The notes beneath the pieces were generated by a model, which made no database searches, had not been told where the DNA came from, and saw nothing but the letters and a program-made list of their open reading frames with translations. This document shows, one piece after another, positions 26,444 to 35,859 of a DNA stretch of 64,000 bases. The position numbers and the translations under genes were made by a program. Origin of the DNA: Mucilaginibacter gracilis (GTDB lineage Bacteria; Bacteroidota; Bacteroidia; Sphingobacteriales; Sphingobacteriaceae); contig NZ_RBKU01000001.1 of NCBI RefSeq assembly GCF_003633615.1, positions 6,448,001-6,512,000 on the forward strand, read 5' to 3'. Every line of letters begins with the position of its first letter. Position 1 is the first letter of the stretch.

Positions 26444-27757
26444 AGGTTCGGTTTTAACCTCAACCGGTTCGGGGGTATGAATTTGGTTGAGCGTCATGGG
26501 TACCAGTTTTTTGGTTTTAAGCCAGGTGGCAAAAACAACCAGCAAAGTAATAGAACCGCCCACAAGCACCGATGGCACTGCGCCAAGTAACTTAGCCGCC
26601 GCGCCAGACTCGGCGGCTCCAAGCTCGTTAGATGAGCCGATAAACATAGAATTTACCGCAGATACTCTTCCGCGCATTTTATCGGGCGTTAACACCTGCA
26701 TAATGGTTGACCGTATTAAAACGCTAATGCTATCAAAGGCTCCTAACGTAAACAGGAAGAACAACGACAGGTAGAAGTTTGTAGACAAACCGAAGCATAT
26801 AATAGAAGCGCCAAAGCCCACAACGGCTATAAGCAAATTGCGCCAGGGCTTGCCCATTGGCGAATAGCGTGTCATCACCAACATGGTTAACACGGCCCCT
26901 ATCGAATCTATCGATCGCATAAAGCCAAAGCCACGCGCACCAACATGTAAAATATCCTTGGCAAAAATAGGCAATACAGCTACTACGCCGCCAAACAATA
27001 CCGAAAACAGATCAAGGCTCAAGGCTCCTAGCATCATCCGGCTGTTCCAAACAAAGCTAATGCCTTCTTTTAAACTATCCATTATACTCTCTTTCGGGAT
27101 GTACTCTGCTGCCTGGCGGCTTAACCTTGTAATGGCAATAAGTGCTATGCTGATAAATAATATCACTACAAAAAATGTTGTTGTGATATGAAACTTCCAA
27201 TAGAGCAAGCCACCTATCATTGGGCCAATAACTGCGGCAGTTTGATAAGTTGAACTATTCCAGGTTGATGAATTTGGATAAAGCTCGCGAGGGATGATAT
27301 GCGTCATTACAGAAAAGCCGGTTGGAGCATAAAAACCACGTGCCAGGCCGATACAAAATATCATCACGTACATAATAACCAGCGAAAGGTGGTAGCTAAT
27401 GTAGTTATGCATACCAGGTAAGGTTACAATAAGCATTACAACCGAGCATATCCACATTACGCCAAATATTTTGAGCAGGAGCCCTTTTTTTTCGGATTTA
27501 TCGGCAACATAGCCGCCGTATAAAGCGATACCCACTGATGGTATGGCCTCAACCAAACCTATCATGGCTAATGCTAACGGATTGTTGGTTAACTCATAAA
27601 TATGATAGCCGATAATAACGGCCTGCATGGTATAACCCAACGTTAAAAAAAAACGCATGGTGAGATACCACCTAAATTCGGTAAAGCGTAATGCCGCGTA
27701 TGGATCTTTTTTTACTGCCTGTTCTCCGTCTTCCAAAATTGATGTAATGAAGTTCAA
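26402..27757 (-). CDS. MFS transporter, EntS-like (MFS_3 type)
   Basis: 451 residues, about 12 membrane helices. The N-terminal segment KDPYAALRFTEFRWYLTMRF and the loop GGYVADKSEKKGLLLK (the signature loop between helices 2 and 3) fit the MFS_3 group of drug and siderophore exporters. The PTGFSVMTHIIPRELYPNSSTWNS block in helix 4-5 is also typical. The start is TTG at 27757, as no nearby ATG fits. Substrate unknown. Confidence 0.88.
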   Translation of the reverse strand: MNFITSILEDGEQAVKKDPYAALRFTEFRWYLTMRFFLTLGYTMQAVIIGYHIYELTNNPLALAMIGLVEAIPSVGIALYGGYVADKSEKKGLLLKIFGVMWICSVVMLIVTLPGMHNYISYHLSLVIMYVMIFCIGLARGFYAPTGFSVMTHIIPRELYPNSSTWNSSTYQTAAVIGPMIGGLLYWKFHITTTFFVVILFISIALIAITRLSRQAAEYIPKESIMDSLKEGISFVWNSRMMLGALSLDLFSVLFGGVVAVLPIFAKDILHVGARGFGFMRSIDSIGAVLTMLVMTRYSPMGKPWRNLLIAVVGFGASIICFGLSTNFYLSLFFLFTLGAFDSISVLIRSTIMQVLTPDKMRGRVSAVNSMFIGSSNELGAAESGAAAKLLGAVPSVLVGGSITLLVVFATWLKTKKLVPMTLNQIHTPEPVEVKTEPLQEALVSAPKNVE

Positions 27758-27792
27758 AAATACTTAAACCTGCTTACAGATTTAAAAATGAT

Positions 27793-29187
27793 TTAAAAAT
27801 TTAACCCGTGCTGATCTATCAGGTAAATAAGCGAGGCCATTGAGGCAGCACCAAGCTCCAGTTCGCGCTTGTTCACGTTTTCAAAAACATCGTTTGGTGT
27901 ATGGTGAATATCAAAATACCGTTGCGAATCGGGCCGGAAACCGATGAGCACTATGCCAGGGCGGGTAGCCTTTAAATGTTCAATATCGCTGCCGCCGCCG
28001 CCAGCAACCAGTCTGTCGCTTTCGTAAGGTGCCAATAGCGTACTCCAATTTTTATTAATGCCCTTTAAAAATGCCGGCGAGGCATCAACAAAACTAAAGC
28101 CGCGGGGTGTAAAACCACCTTCATCGGTTTCTATTGCGGCAATATGTTCTTCGTTATTTGCTTTAGCTAACTCGGCATATTTAGCACCGCCTTTGCCGCC
28201 ACTTTCTTCGTCCATAAAAAAAACGGCACGTATGGTATTCTTAGGCTTATAGCCCGTAGCGTTCAATATACGCAATACTTCAACAGATTGCATTACGCCG
28301 GTGCCATCGTCATGAGCCCCTTCGGCCAAATCCCACGAATCCAGATGCCCGCCAACGATGATGTATTTATTTGGATTTTCGCTGCCCTTAATTTCGCCAA
28401 CAACATTGTATGATAGCACATCGGGCAACAATTGGCAACTTTGTTTAAAATAAAACTTTATAACAGGCAGTTTTTTTAACCTCAGCATATTGCTCAACTG
28501 ATTGGCCGCCATGGTTGATATTGCGGCAGCGGGTATTTTAACGCCATCTGCGTCGTAACGCGTTGTGCCTGTATGCGGGTAATTATCAATACTTTCGGTA
28601 AGCGAACGCACAATTACACCAACCGCGCCAAATTTTGCAGCGGCGGCGGCACCCGCAAAACGCTGATCGCCAGCGGTACCGTAGGCGCTACCGGTTTCTA
28701 TAAAGCGGGGATCGAACGGGCGGTTAAAAAAAACAATTTTACCTTTAATTGCAGCTTCGCCCAAATCCTTCAGTTCGCCTAAACTGTGTACCTCAATAAC
28801 CGAGGCCGACAGGCCACCCGCTGGTGTAGCTACCGAACCACCCAAAGCAGCAATAGCTACCGGGATTTGCTTTTCGCCATCTATAATTTTGCCAACTTCT
28901 TTTTCTCCCCTAACCCAATGGGTTACCATTGCCTCTTGTAAAAAAACACGGTCAAAGCCGTAGCTTTCCATTAGCTTTTTACTCCAGTCCACCGCCTTTT
29001 GCGCATTTGCCGATCCGCTTAAACGCTGGCCAATGTTTTTACACAAATAATGCAGGTTTTGATAGCATTGGCCGTTTACCAATTCTTCGTCGTATATTTT
29101 ACGGAGCATTAACGAATCTGTTGATTGTGCCGATGCCGTGGCTATAGAAATAGATAAGAGTGAAAAAAGAGTAAGTTTAAACTTCAT
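27793..29187 (-). CDS. Exported M28-family zinc peptidase
   Basis: 464 residues. A signal peptide spans about 1-20 (ATASAQ). A PA-type insert lies at about 140-230, and the M28 catalytic core holds the zinc ligands: His and Asp in GGHLDSWDLAEGAHDDGTG, the Glu pair in FFMDEESGGKGG, Asp in IETDEGGF and His near the end (HHTPNDVFE). The family removes N-terminal amino acids or acts as a carboxypeptidase. Probably periplasmic. It lies close to the MFS gene but with a separate start. Confidence 0.92.
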   Translation of the reverse strand: MKFKLTLFSLLSISIATASAQSTDSLMLRKIYDEELVNGQCYQNLHYLCKNIGQRLSGSANAQKAVDWSKKLMESYGFDRVFLQEAMVTHWVRGEKEVGKIIDGEKQIPVAIAALGGSVATPAGGLSASVIEVHSLGELKDLGEAAIKGKIVFFNRPFDPRFIETGSAYGTAGDQRFAGAAAAAKFGAVGVIVRSLTESIDNYPHTGTTRYDADGVKIPAAAISTMAANQLSNMLRLKKLPVIKFYFKQSCQLLPDVLSYNVVGEIKGSENPNKYIIVGGHLDSWDLAEGAHDDGTGVMQSVEVLRILNATGYKPKNTIRAVFFMDEESGGKGGAKYAELAKANNEEHIAAIETDEGGFTPRGFSFVDASPAFLKGINKNWSTLLAPYESDRLVAGGGGSDIEHLKATRPGIVLIGFRPDSQRYFDIHHTPNDVFENVNKRELELGAASMASLIYLIDQHGLNF

Positions 29188-29260
29188 ATTGCATTGGGTT
29201 TAAGCAAATATAAAGTTTAAGGGTAATAATGAAGACAATAAAATGCGTACAGATAGCTAT

Positions 29261-31369
29261 TTAAGATATTTTATCCCAACTTAAACCGCCATTATGAGTG
29301 TGAGATGCCTGATTGAGTATTTGATTTTCGGGTAGTTGCAGTTGCGGGTCGTGCTCAAAAATTTCTTCAACGCATTTTCGGGCCAATAGCAGTAATTGCT
29401 GGTCGGTGGCAAGGTTAGCCAGTTTAAGATCGAGAACGCCACTTTGTTGCGTGCCTTCAATATTGCCGGGGCCGCGCAGTTGCAGGTCTATCTCCGATAT
29501 TTCGAAACCATTGTTGGTTTTAACCATTGTTTCCAGGCGTATTTTGCCATCGTTACTTAGCTTGTGGCCGCTCATTAATATACAATACGATTGCTCGGCA
29601 CCCCGGCCAACACGGCCACGTAACTGGTGCAGTTGCGATAGGCCGAAACGCTCGGCATTCTCAATAATCATCACCGAAGCATTGGGCACATTAACACCAA
29701 CCTCAATTACGGTGGTGGCAACCATAATTTGAGTTTCGCCTTTTACAAAACGTTGCATTTCGGCATCTTTATCTGCGGCACTCAGCTTACCATGTACTAT
29801 GCTGATGCGGAACTGAGGTAACGGAAACTCGCGGCTCATGGTTTCTATACCGTCTGTAAGGTTTTTGAGGTCGAGTTTTTCGCTCTCTTTTATCAACGGA
29901 TATACCACATAAATTTGCCTGCCCTTGGCTATTTCCTGCTTCATAAAACCAAACATGCGCAACCGGCTGCCCTCGTGAAAGTGCATGGTTTCGATAGGTT
30001 TCCGCCCGGCGGGGAGTTCGTCAATCACAGAAACATCTAAATCGCCATACAAAGTCATGGCAAGGGTGCGCGGTATAGGTGTGGCCGTCATTACCAGCAC
30101 ATGCGGCGGAATGATGTTTTTCCGCCAAAGTTTGGCGCGTTGTTCAACACCAAAACGGTGCTGCTCATCAATTACCACAAAGCCCAGGTTTTTAAACTTT
30201 ACCTTATCTTCAATTAAAGCATGGGTGCCAATAAGTATCTTCAAATCGCCGTTCTCCAGCTTCTCGTGCAATATGCGGCGTTTTTTTGCTGTGGTGGAGC
30301 CTGTTAGCAATGCAACCTCTAAAAACTCATTATCAATTAACTGCTCAATAGATTGATAGTGCTGGTTGGCTAATATTTCGGTAGGGGCCATAATGCAGGT
30401 TTGAAAACCATTATCAATAGCCAGTAGCATACTCATTAAAGCCACTACAGTTTTACCGCTGCCCACATCGCCCTGTAGCAAGCGGTTCATTTGTACGCCG
30501 CGCTGGGTATCTAGCCTTATTTCTTTCAGCACCCGCTTTTGCGCATTGGTTAGCGCAAAGGGTAATTTGGTTTTATAAAATTGGTTAAAGTAATTGCCTA
30601 CGGTTCCAAAAATATTGCCTTTAAATTTTTGCGTACGCTGCAACTTGCTTTTGAGCATTTTAAACTGTATAAAAAACAGTTCCTCAAATTTTAACCTGTT
30701 AACAGCAGCGGTTAATACATCGGCATCGGCCGGGAAATGAATGTTGGCATAGGCTTCCCTCCTATCAACCAGCTTAAACTTTTGTAAAATTTGGTTGGGT
30801 ATAGTTTCGGTAATATCGTTAAGGCTCTGCTCTAATAATATGGCAATTAGCTTTTGCAGTCCCTTGCTATCCAGCGAATAAGCCTTTAGCTTTTCGGTTG
30901 AGTTATATACCGGTTGTAGTTTTAAATTACCCTTTTGCTTTAAAGCGTCGGCAGAGTATGGCTCAATTTCGGGATGCGCCATTTGCGTTTTGCCGTTAAA
31001 CGAGCCGGGCTTACCAAAAATAATGTATGCCTTGCCGGGGATGAGCAATTTTTCTACCCAGCGCATTCCCTGGAACCAGGCAAGCTCCATTGTGCCCGTA
31101 TCATCATAAATCTGTGCTACAAGGCGTTTGGTATGTTTTTCGCCCAAAACCTCTTTGCTTTTTAGCCGCACTATAAGCTGCACATGCGGCAAATCGGGGT
31201 TAAGCTCTTTAATTTTATAAAACCGGGTGCGGTCGATATATTTATAAGGAAAATGACGCAGTAAATCGGCAAAGTTTGATATGCCAAGCTCTTTCCGTAA
31301 AACATCCGCACGCGAAGCACCCACGCCGCGCAGATATTCTATAGGGGTTTGGAATATTTGCTGATTCAT
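29261..31369 (-). CDS. recG: ATP-dependent DNA helicase RecG
   Basis: Branch-migrating helicase that reverses stalled forks. 702 residues: an N-terminal wedge/OB domain (about 1-220), Walker A GDVGSGKTVVAL (about 299-310), the DEQH box VIDEQHRFGVEQR, motif III TATPIPRT, and the helicase C-terminal domain with QLRGRVGRG. The normal size for the family. Start ATG. Confidence 0.97.
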   Translation of the reverse strand: MNQQIFQTPIEYLRGVGASRADVLRKELGISNFADLLRHFPYKYIDRTRFYKIKELNPDLPHVQLIVRLKSKEVLGEKHTKRLVAQIYDDTGTMELAWFQGMRWVEKLLIPGKAYIIFGKPGSFNGKTQMAHPEIEPYSADALKQKGNLKLQPVYNSTEKLKAYSLDSKGLQKLIAILLEQSLNDITETIPNQILQKFKLVDRREAYANIHFPADADVLTAAVNRLKFEELFFIQFKMLKSKLQRTQKFKGNIFGTVGNYFNQFYKTKLPFALTNAQKRVLKEIRLDTQRGVQMNRLLQGDVGSGKTVVALMSMLLAIDNGFQTCIMAPTEILANQHYQSIEQLIDNEFLEVALLTGSTTAKKRRILHEKLENGDLKILIGTHALIEDKVKFKNLGFVVIDEQHRFGVEQRAKLWRKNIIPPHVLVMTATPIPRTLAMTLYGDLDVSVIDELPAGRKPIETMHFHEGSRLRMFGFMKQEIAKGRQIYVVYPLIKESEKLDLKNLTDGIETMSREFPLPQFRISIVHGKLSAADKDAEMQRFVKGETQIMVATTVIEVGVNVPNASVMIIENAERFGLSQLHQLRGRVGRGAEQSYCILMSGHKLSNDGKIRLETMVKTNNGFEISEIDLQLRGPGNIEGTQQSGVLDLKLANLATDQQLLLLARKCVEEIFEHDPQLQLPENQILNQASHTHNGGLSWDKIS

Positions 31370-31444
31370 AGAGCCGCCTCTAAAACTCCCCGGGTACGGG
31401 AAGCTTTTAATTTATGCGTGAAAAATAGGTTTGGATAATGCTAA

Positions 31445-31825
31445 CTACGCTTTGTATGCAATAACCGAAATCTCGACATTTACATTTTTAGGTAATACCG
31501 ATACCTGCACAGTTTCGCGCGCGGGATAATTGCCTGTAAAATAAGAGCCATAAACTTGGTTAACCTGTGCAAAGGTGCCCATGTCCGACAAAAAGATACT
31601 TGTTTTAACTACATCCTCAAAACCAAACGCAGCCTCTTCTAAAATAGCTTTAATGTTGTTCATCACCAGGTGAGTTTCGGCTTCTATACCGTTAAGTTCA
31701 ACCTCGTTAGTTACCGGGTTTATGGCTACCTGCCCCGAAACATAAAGTGTATTGCCTGCTAATATCGCCTGGTTGTACGGCCCTATTGGCGCAGGTGCCT
31801 TATCTGTTTTGATTATCGTTTTCAT
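31445..31825 (-). CDS. ridA: RidA family reactive-intermediate deaminase
   Basis: 126 residues. Hydrolyses reactive enamine/imine intermediates such as 2-aminoacrylate. It shows PAPIGPYNQAIL, LYVSGQVAINP, and the active-site arginine in NYPARETVQVSVLPK with the final VEISVIAYKA. The ATG overlaps the TGA of the upstream small membrane protein (ATGA), so the two are translationally coupled. Confidence 0.95.
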   Translation of the reverse strand: MKTIIKTDKAPAPIGPYNQAILAGNTLYVSGQVAINPVTNEVELNGIEAETHLVMNNIKAILEEAAFGFEDVVKTSIFLSDMGTFAQVNQVYGSYFTGNYPARETVQVSVLPKNVNVEISVIAYKA

Positions 31826-31965
31826 TTTTTTATAAAGTATAAGTCTATTATCTTCCAGATGATGCCCAGCAAAAACATAATGATAGCCAACGCATTTATA
31901 AAATGCATAATGCGCAGATTAATGTTTTGCGGGCGGTTAGGATCTTTTTTTCTGAAAAAATACAT
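31822..31965 (-). CDS. Small membrane protein coupled to ridA (DUF6728-like)
   Basis: 47 residues on the minus strand from the ATG at 31965. The basic start FFRKKDPNRPQN is followed by one membrane helix (about 24-42, FINALAIIMFLLGIIWKII). The stop overlaps the ridA start as ATGA. The composition and the KKDPNRP motif resemble the DUF6728 family of tiny Bacteroidetes proteins, but that name is from memory and should be checked. Function unknown. Confidence 0.6.
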   Translation of the reverse strand: MYFFRKKDPNRPQNINLRIMHFINALAIIMFLLGIIWKIIDLYFIKK

Positions 31966-31977
31966 TGGCCAAATATA

Positions 31978-32016
31978 TTAAAAAAAAGAGGGTTCCGGTT
32001 TCCCGGAACCCTCTTT
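31978..32016 (-). terminator. Terminator downstream of the OmpA-family gene
   Basis: A 14-bp perfect stem, AAAGAGGGTTCCGG (31985-31998) with CCGGAACCCTCTTT (32003-32016), a 4-nt loop, and a run of A on the plus strand that reads as T on the minus strand. Confidence 0.9.
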
Positions 32017-32045
32017 CGAAAATTCTATTAATTCAACAGATTCAA

Positions 32046-33401
32046 TTATTTTTTGAATTCAACACGGCGGTTTAATACGCGTCCGTCTTCAGTTGAGTTA
32101 TCAGCAATAGGGTGAGTTTCGCCTAAGCCTTTAGTTTTGATGTGTTTTGCATCAACACCAGAGTTAACTAAGTAAGTTTTAACTGAGTTAGCACGATCTT
32201 TAGATAATTGCATGTTATGAGCAGCGGTACCTTCAGATGAAGCATAACCGTTAATCAAAACAGTTTTACCAGATGAACGCAGATCAGCAGAAGTAGCATC
32301 TAAAATTGGGTAAGATGAAGTTCTTAATACTGAGCTATCAAATTCAAATTGGATGTTTGAGTAAGCAGTTCCAACTGGTTTATCAGATTTCATAACAAAT
32401 TTCGAAGTGTCGATAACCGGGAATTTGATAGGGCAACCAGAACCGTCAACTACTGTACCAGCAGGAGTATTAGGGCACTTGTCAAATTGATCGGCAACAC
32501 CGTCACCATCAGAATCTTTCTTCAAATCGTTAACTGCATTTTCAACATTAGTTACACGACCTTTTAAAGCTTCAACTTCCTGACGTAAAGTTGGATCTTT
32601 CAATTCGTCATACATAATAGCAACCGGGTTAACCCAATCAAGGTTTGGTTTAGAACCTGAACCTAAAGAGAACTCAAGACCACCGTATGCGTAAGAATAT
32701 TTGTCTTTGTGAGTTCCAACTGGTGCTTTAGTAGCATCAAAATAATCACCGTCGGTAAATGTACCTGTGTAACCTAAGTTTAATGCAACCCTGTCGCTCA
32801 TTCTAAATTTCAAGCCAACACCAATTGGTATAATTGTTTGGTTGTAGCTTTGACCACCATTGTTTACTACTACTGTACCAGATTGGTCGTTAGTGGTGTA
32901 AACTTTTGGTGTGTAGTTAACCATACCAGCACCAGCCGATACGTAGAAGTTAATAGCATTTTTACGTGCTAAATAATCAACAGTAGCAACATTAACTACA
33001 CCGCTGATGGTAGCAGTAAAATTAATTTTTGTTGAAAACGAACCAATGCCTGTAGCAGGAGTTGGGTTTTCGTTAGTGTTACCTTTCACGTTTGAGCCGT
33101 AACCCATAACATCCAGTTGTAAACCGAAAGAGTGAGCTAATTGATCTCTCAATGAAACGCCGTAGCCAAAACCAAGGTCGAAATTTTTGTAACTGTTTGC
33201 TCCGCCAATAGCAACAAAAGGCGAAGTAACACCAGCATTAACACCAACACTCCAGGTTCTGTACTGATGGCTACCGCCAAATATCTTTGGAGTAGCACCA
33301 GCTACCTTTGCACTGTCTGTTGTTTGGGCGCTTGCAGCACCTACAGCTAACAAAGAGACAAATGACAAGGCAACTGTTTTCTTTAATGTAGAATAATTCA
33401 T
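32046..33401 (-). CDS. OmpA-family outer-membrane protein with TSP3 repeat
   Basis: 451 residues from the ATG at 33401. A signal peptide spans about 1-25 (GAASAQ). An eight-strand-like beta-barrel covers about 45-255, then a short coiled segment, a thrombospondin type 3 calcium-binding repeat (DSDGDGVADQFDKCP), and an OmpA C-terminal peptidoglycan-binding domain (about 345-451) with NMQLSKDRANSVKTYLV and NRRVEFKK. It tethers the outer membrane to the cell wall and may be abundant. It has its own strong promoter and terminator. Confidence 0.94.
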   Translation of the reverse strand: MNYSTLKKTVALSFVSLLAVGAASAQTTDSAKVAGATPKIFGGSHQYRTWSVGVNAGVTSPFVAIGGANSYKNFDLGFGYGVSLRDQLAHSFGLQLDVMGYGSNVKGNTNENPTPATGIGSFSTKINFTATISGVVNVATVDYLARKNAINFYVSAGAGMVNYTPKVYTTNDQSGTVVVNNGGQSYNQTIIPIGVGLKFRMSDRVALNLGYTGTFTDGDYFDATKAPVGTHKDKYSYAYGGLEFSLGSGSKPNLDWVNPVAIMYDELKDPTLRQEVEALKGRVTNVENAVNDLKKDSDGDGVADQFDKCPNTPAGTVVDGSGCPIKFPVIDTSKFVMKSDKPVGTAYSNIQFEFDSSVLRTSSYPILDATSADLRSSGKTVLINGYASSEGTAAHNMQLSKDRANSVKTYLVNSGVDAKHIKTKGLGETHPIADNSTEDGRVLNRRVEFKK

Positions 33402-33438
33402 AGTTTTAAGATTAAACAATTTAATTGTGATTTTTTTT

Positions 33439-33466
33439 CAAATTTAGTTATTATGTTTGAAACCAA
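33439..33466 (-). promoter_or_regulatory. Promoter of the OmpA-family gene
   Basis: Minus strand: TTG (33464-33466), a 17-base spacer, then TAAATTTG (33439-33446), a full match to the Bacteroidetes consensus, about 38 bases before the start codon. Confidence 0.8.
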
Positions 33467-33549
33467 TACCAAACTCTGTTCCAATTTTTTTGTTTTTTGA
33501 CAAATAAATATTGACGAAGTTTAAAACAAAATCGATTATCTTATCAATA

Positions 33550-34836
33550 ATGAAATATTTACCTATTTGTTTTGATTTATTTACAAATAATAGAAAAAAT
33601 TTCGTTTCGCGACTAAAAACGAACTCTATTGCCATTTTTAGTTCGAGTGACGAATTTCCGAGAAGTGGCGATCAAGCCTTCACTTTTAAGCAAAATGCCG
33701 ATTTTTTCTACTTAACAGGCATCGATCAGGAGCAATGTATGCTTTTATTGTATCCTGATTGTCCTAATCCGCTATACAAAGAAGTACTTTTTTTAAGACA
33801 GACGAGCGAACAAATTGCCGTTTGGGAAGGACATAAGTACACTATAGAGGAAGCGCAAAAGGCATCGGGCATAACCCGTATTTACTGGATAAGCGAGTTT
33901 ACTAACATACTGCATAGTATAGTAAACTACGCCGAGAACATTTATTTAAATACAAACGAGAACGACCGATACCAGCACGAAGTACCTTATAAAGACATCA
34001 GGCTTATTGAGCAAATTCGGGCAAAGTATCCCTTGCACAACTACTTACGCTCGGCACCAATTTTACGCAGCCTTAGACCAGTAAAGGCCGACATCGAAGT
34101 TGAGCTTACCCAAAAGGCCTGCGATATTACCAATGATGCCTTTGTGCGTGTGCTAAAATTTATTAAACCGGGTGTTACCGAATACGAAATTGAAGCCGAA
34201 ATCATCCACGAATTTATACGGCAGCGCGCTACCGGGCATGCTTACAATCCTATTATAGCATCCGGGCCAAATGCCATTGTGCTGCATTACAACGATAACA
34301 ACCAGGTTTGTAAAGACGGCGACATGATATTATTTGACTTTGGAGCCGAATACGCCAACTACAATGCTGATATGAGCCGGTCTGTACCGGTTAACGGCCG
34401 CTTTACCAAACGCCAGCGCGATGTTTATAATGCTGTGCTGCATGTAATGAGGGAGGCAACCAAAATGATAGTAGCCGGAGCGGTATGGAACGAATACCAT
34501 GATGAGGTGGGCAAAGTAATGACCGGCGAACTACTTAAACTTGGTTTGCTTGATAGACACGACGTTGAAAAACAAAACCCGGCAATGCCTGCTTATAAAA
34601 AGTATTTTATGCATGGCACATCTCACCACCTGGGTTTGGATGTTCACGACTTTGCCGGAAGATACGACCGCTTTAGCGTAGGCAATATCTTAACATGCGA
34701 GCCTGGCATTTATATCCCGGCGGAAGGATTGGGCATACGCCTTGAGAATAACATTTTAATTACGCCTAACGGCAACCGCGACCTGATGGCCGCTATACCT
34801 ATTGAGGCAGATCATATTGAAGAGATTATGAATTAG
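33550..34836 (+). CDS. pepP: Xaa-Pro aminopeptidase (aminopeptidase P type)
   Basis: Removes an N-terminal residue that precedes proline. 428 residues from the ATG at 33550: an aminopeptidase P N-terminal domain (about 1-135, SSSDEFPRSGDQAFTFKQ) and the pita-bread metallopeptidase domain with metal ligands Asp in LFDFGAEY, Asp in YNADMSRS, His in HGTSHHLGLDVHD, Glu in CEPGIYIP and Glu in IRLENNI. A TTG at 33511 would add 13 residues and is less likely. The 3' end overlaps the convergent meaB by 11 bases. Confidence 0.93.
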   Translation: MKYLPICFDLFTNNRKNFVSRLKTNSIAIFSSSDEFPRSGDQAFTFKQNADFFYLTGIDQEQCMLLLYPDCPNPLYKEVLFLRQTSEQIAVWEGHKYTIEEAQKASGITRIYWISEFTNILHSIVNYAENIYLNTNENDRYQHEVPYKDIRLIEQIRAKYPLHNYLRSAPILRSLRPVKADIEVELTQKACDITNDAFVRVLKFIKPGVTEYEIEAEIIHEFIRQRATGHAYNPIIASGPNAIVLHYNDNNQVCKDGDMILFDFGAEYANYNADMSRSVPVNGRFTKRQRDVYNAVLHVMREATKMIVAGAVWNEYHDEVGKVMTGELLKLGLLDRHDVEKQNPAMPAYKKYFMHGTSHHLGLDVHDFAGRYDRFSVGNILTCEPGIYIPAEGLGIRLENNILITPNGNRDLMAAIPIEADHIEEIMN

Positions 34837-35710
34837 TAAAACTATCGGCAAAGCGATAGATATTAAAATCTGATTTTAAGTAAACTCCGGCGATAATATC
34901 CCGGAGTTTATTTTTTTCCAGTCCCTGCATTCTGGTATACTGGATTAATCTGTATACTTTTTCGGTCAAAAGGTATAGTTTTCTGGAATTTTGAACGCTT
35001 TGTTGTATTTTTATGTGAGCAAGCAACTCCGTAATGCCGGTGTTTGTAATAGCCGTTGTTTTAAAAACCGGAACCTGTACCTGGTTATAATGTATCAGTT
35101 TTTGTAAATTGTTGGCAAATGCGTCGCCGTTATCTCTATCGGCTTTGTTAACAATAAACACATCAGCAATTTCCATCAATCCCGATTTAATGTGCTGTAT
35201 CTCGTCTCCCGACTCCGGAACCAGTACCACCATGGTAATATCGGCCAAACCGGCTATATCAATTTCCGACTGGCCGACTCCTACCGTTTCTATGATGATG
35301 TAATTAAAGCCTGCTGCTTTTAAAACATCCGTCATCTCCATAGTTTTAACACTTAGGCCGCCAACCCAACCGCGCGTAGCAACCGACCGGATAAAAACAT
35401 CGGGATGGTTAAAATGGCTTGTCATACGGATGCGGTCGCCAAGTAAGGAGCCCATGTTAAATGGCGAAGTTGGGTCAACAGCCAGTACTGCTATCTTTTT
35501 CCCTTCTTTTAACAACTCGCTTAACAAGGCATTTACTAAGGTGCTTTTGCCCGCACCGGGCGGCCCGGTTAAACCAATAACCGGAACGTTGGCATTGTAG
35601 CTTAAATTTTTCAGCAAATCGTTGGCACCGGGCAATTCGTTTTCTACCATGGTGAGTTGCCTCGCAAGTAATTTAAAATCTATTTCGGGCACAGCGTTGG
35701 CAGATGGCAT
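34826..35710 (-). CDS. meaB: MeaB/ArgK-type G3E GTPase for methylmalonyl-CoA mutase
   Basis: Chaperone that protects and reloads the B12-dependent methylmalonyl-CoA mutase. 294 residues: Walker A GPPGAGKST (about 49-57), DPTSPF, the MeaB-specific SVATRGWVGGLS, switch motif ETVGVGQSE, and the base-recognition NKADRDN. The mutase genes are not in this window. Confidence 0.93.
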   Translation of the reverse strand: MPSANAVPEIDFKLLARQLTMVENELPGANDLLKNLSYNANVPVIGLTGPPGAGKSTLVNALLSELLKEGKKIAVLAVDPTSPFNMGSLLGDRIRMTSHFNHPDVFIRSVATRGWVGGLSVKTMEMTDVLKAAGFNYIIIETVGVGQSEIDIAGLADITMVVLVPESGDEIQHIKSGLMEIADVFIVNKADRDNGDAFANNLQKLIHYNQVQVPVFKTTAITNTGITELLAHIKIQQSVQNSRKLYLLTEKVYRLIQYTRMQGLEKNKLRDIIAGVYLKSDFNIYRFADSFTNS

Positions 35711-35859
35711 TTTGCAATGTAATTAATAACAACAAGCTAATTTAGGCCTTTTATTGTTAATCAAAACATTTTGTTAGGCTTTAGGGGGATAGGTGGCTTA
35801 TACTTACCTTTACACCTTATATATAGGTATCAGTTTTATCAACAAAAAGTTAAGGGTAA

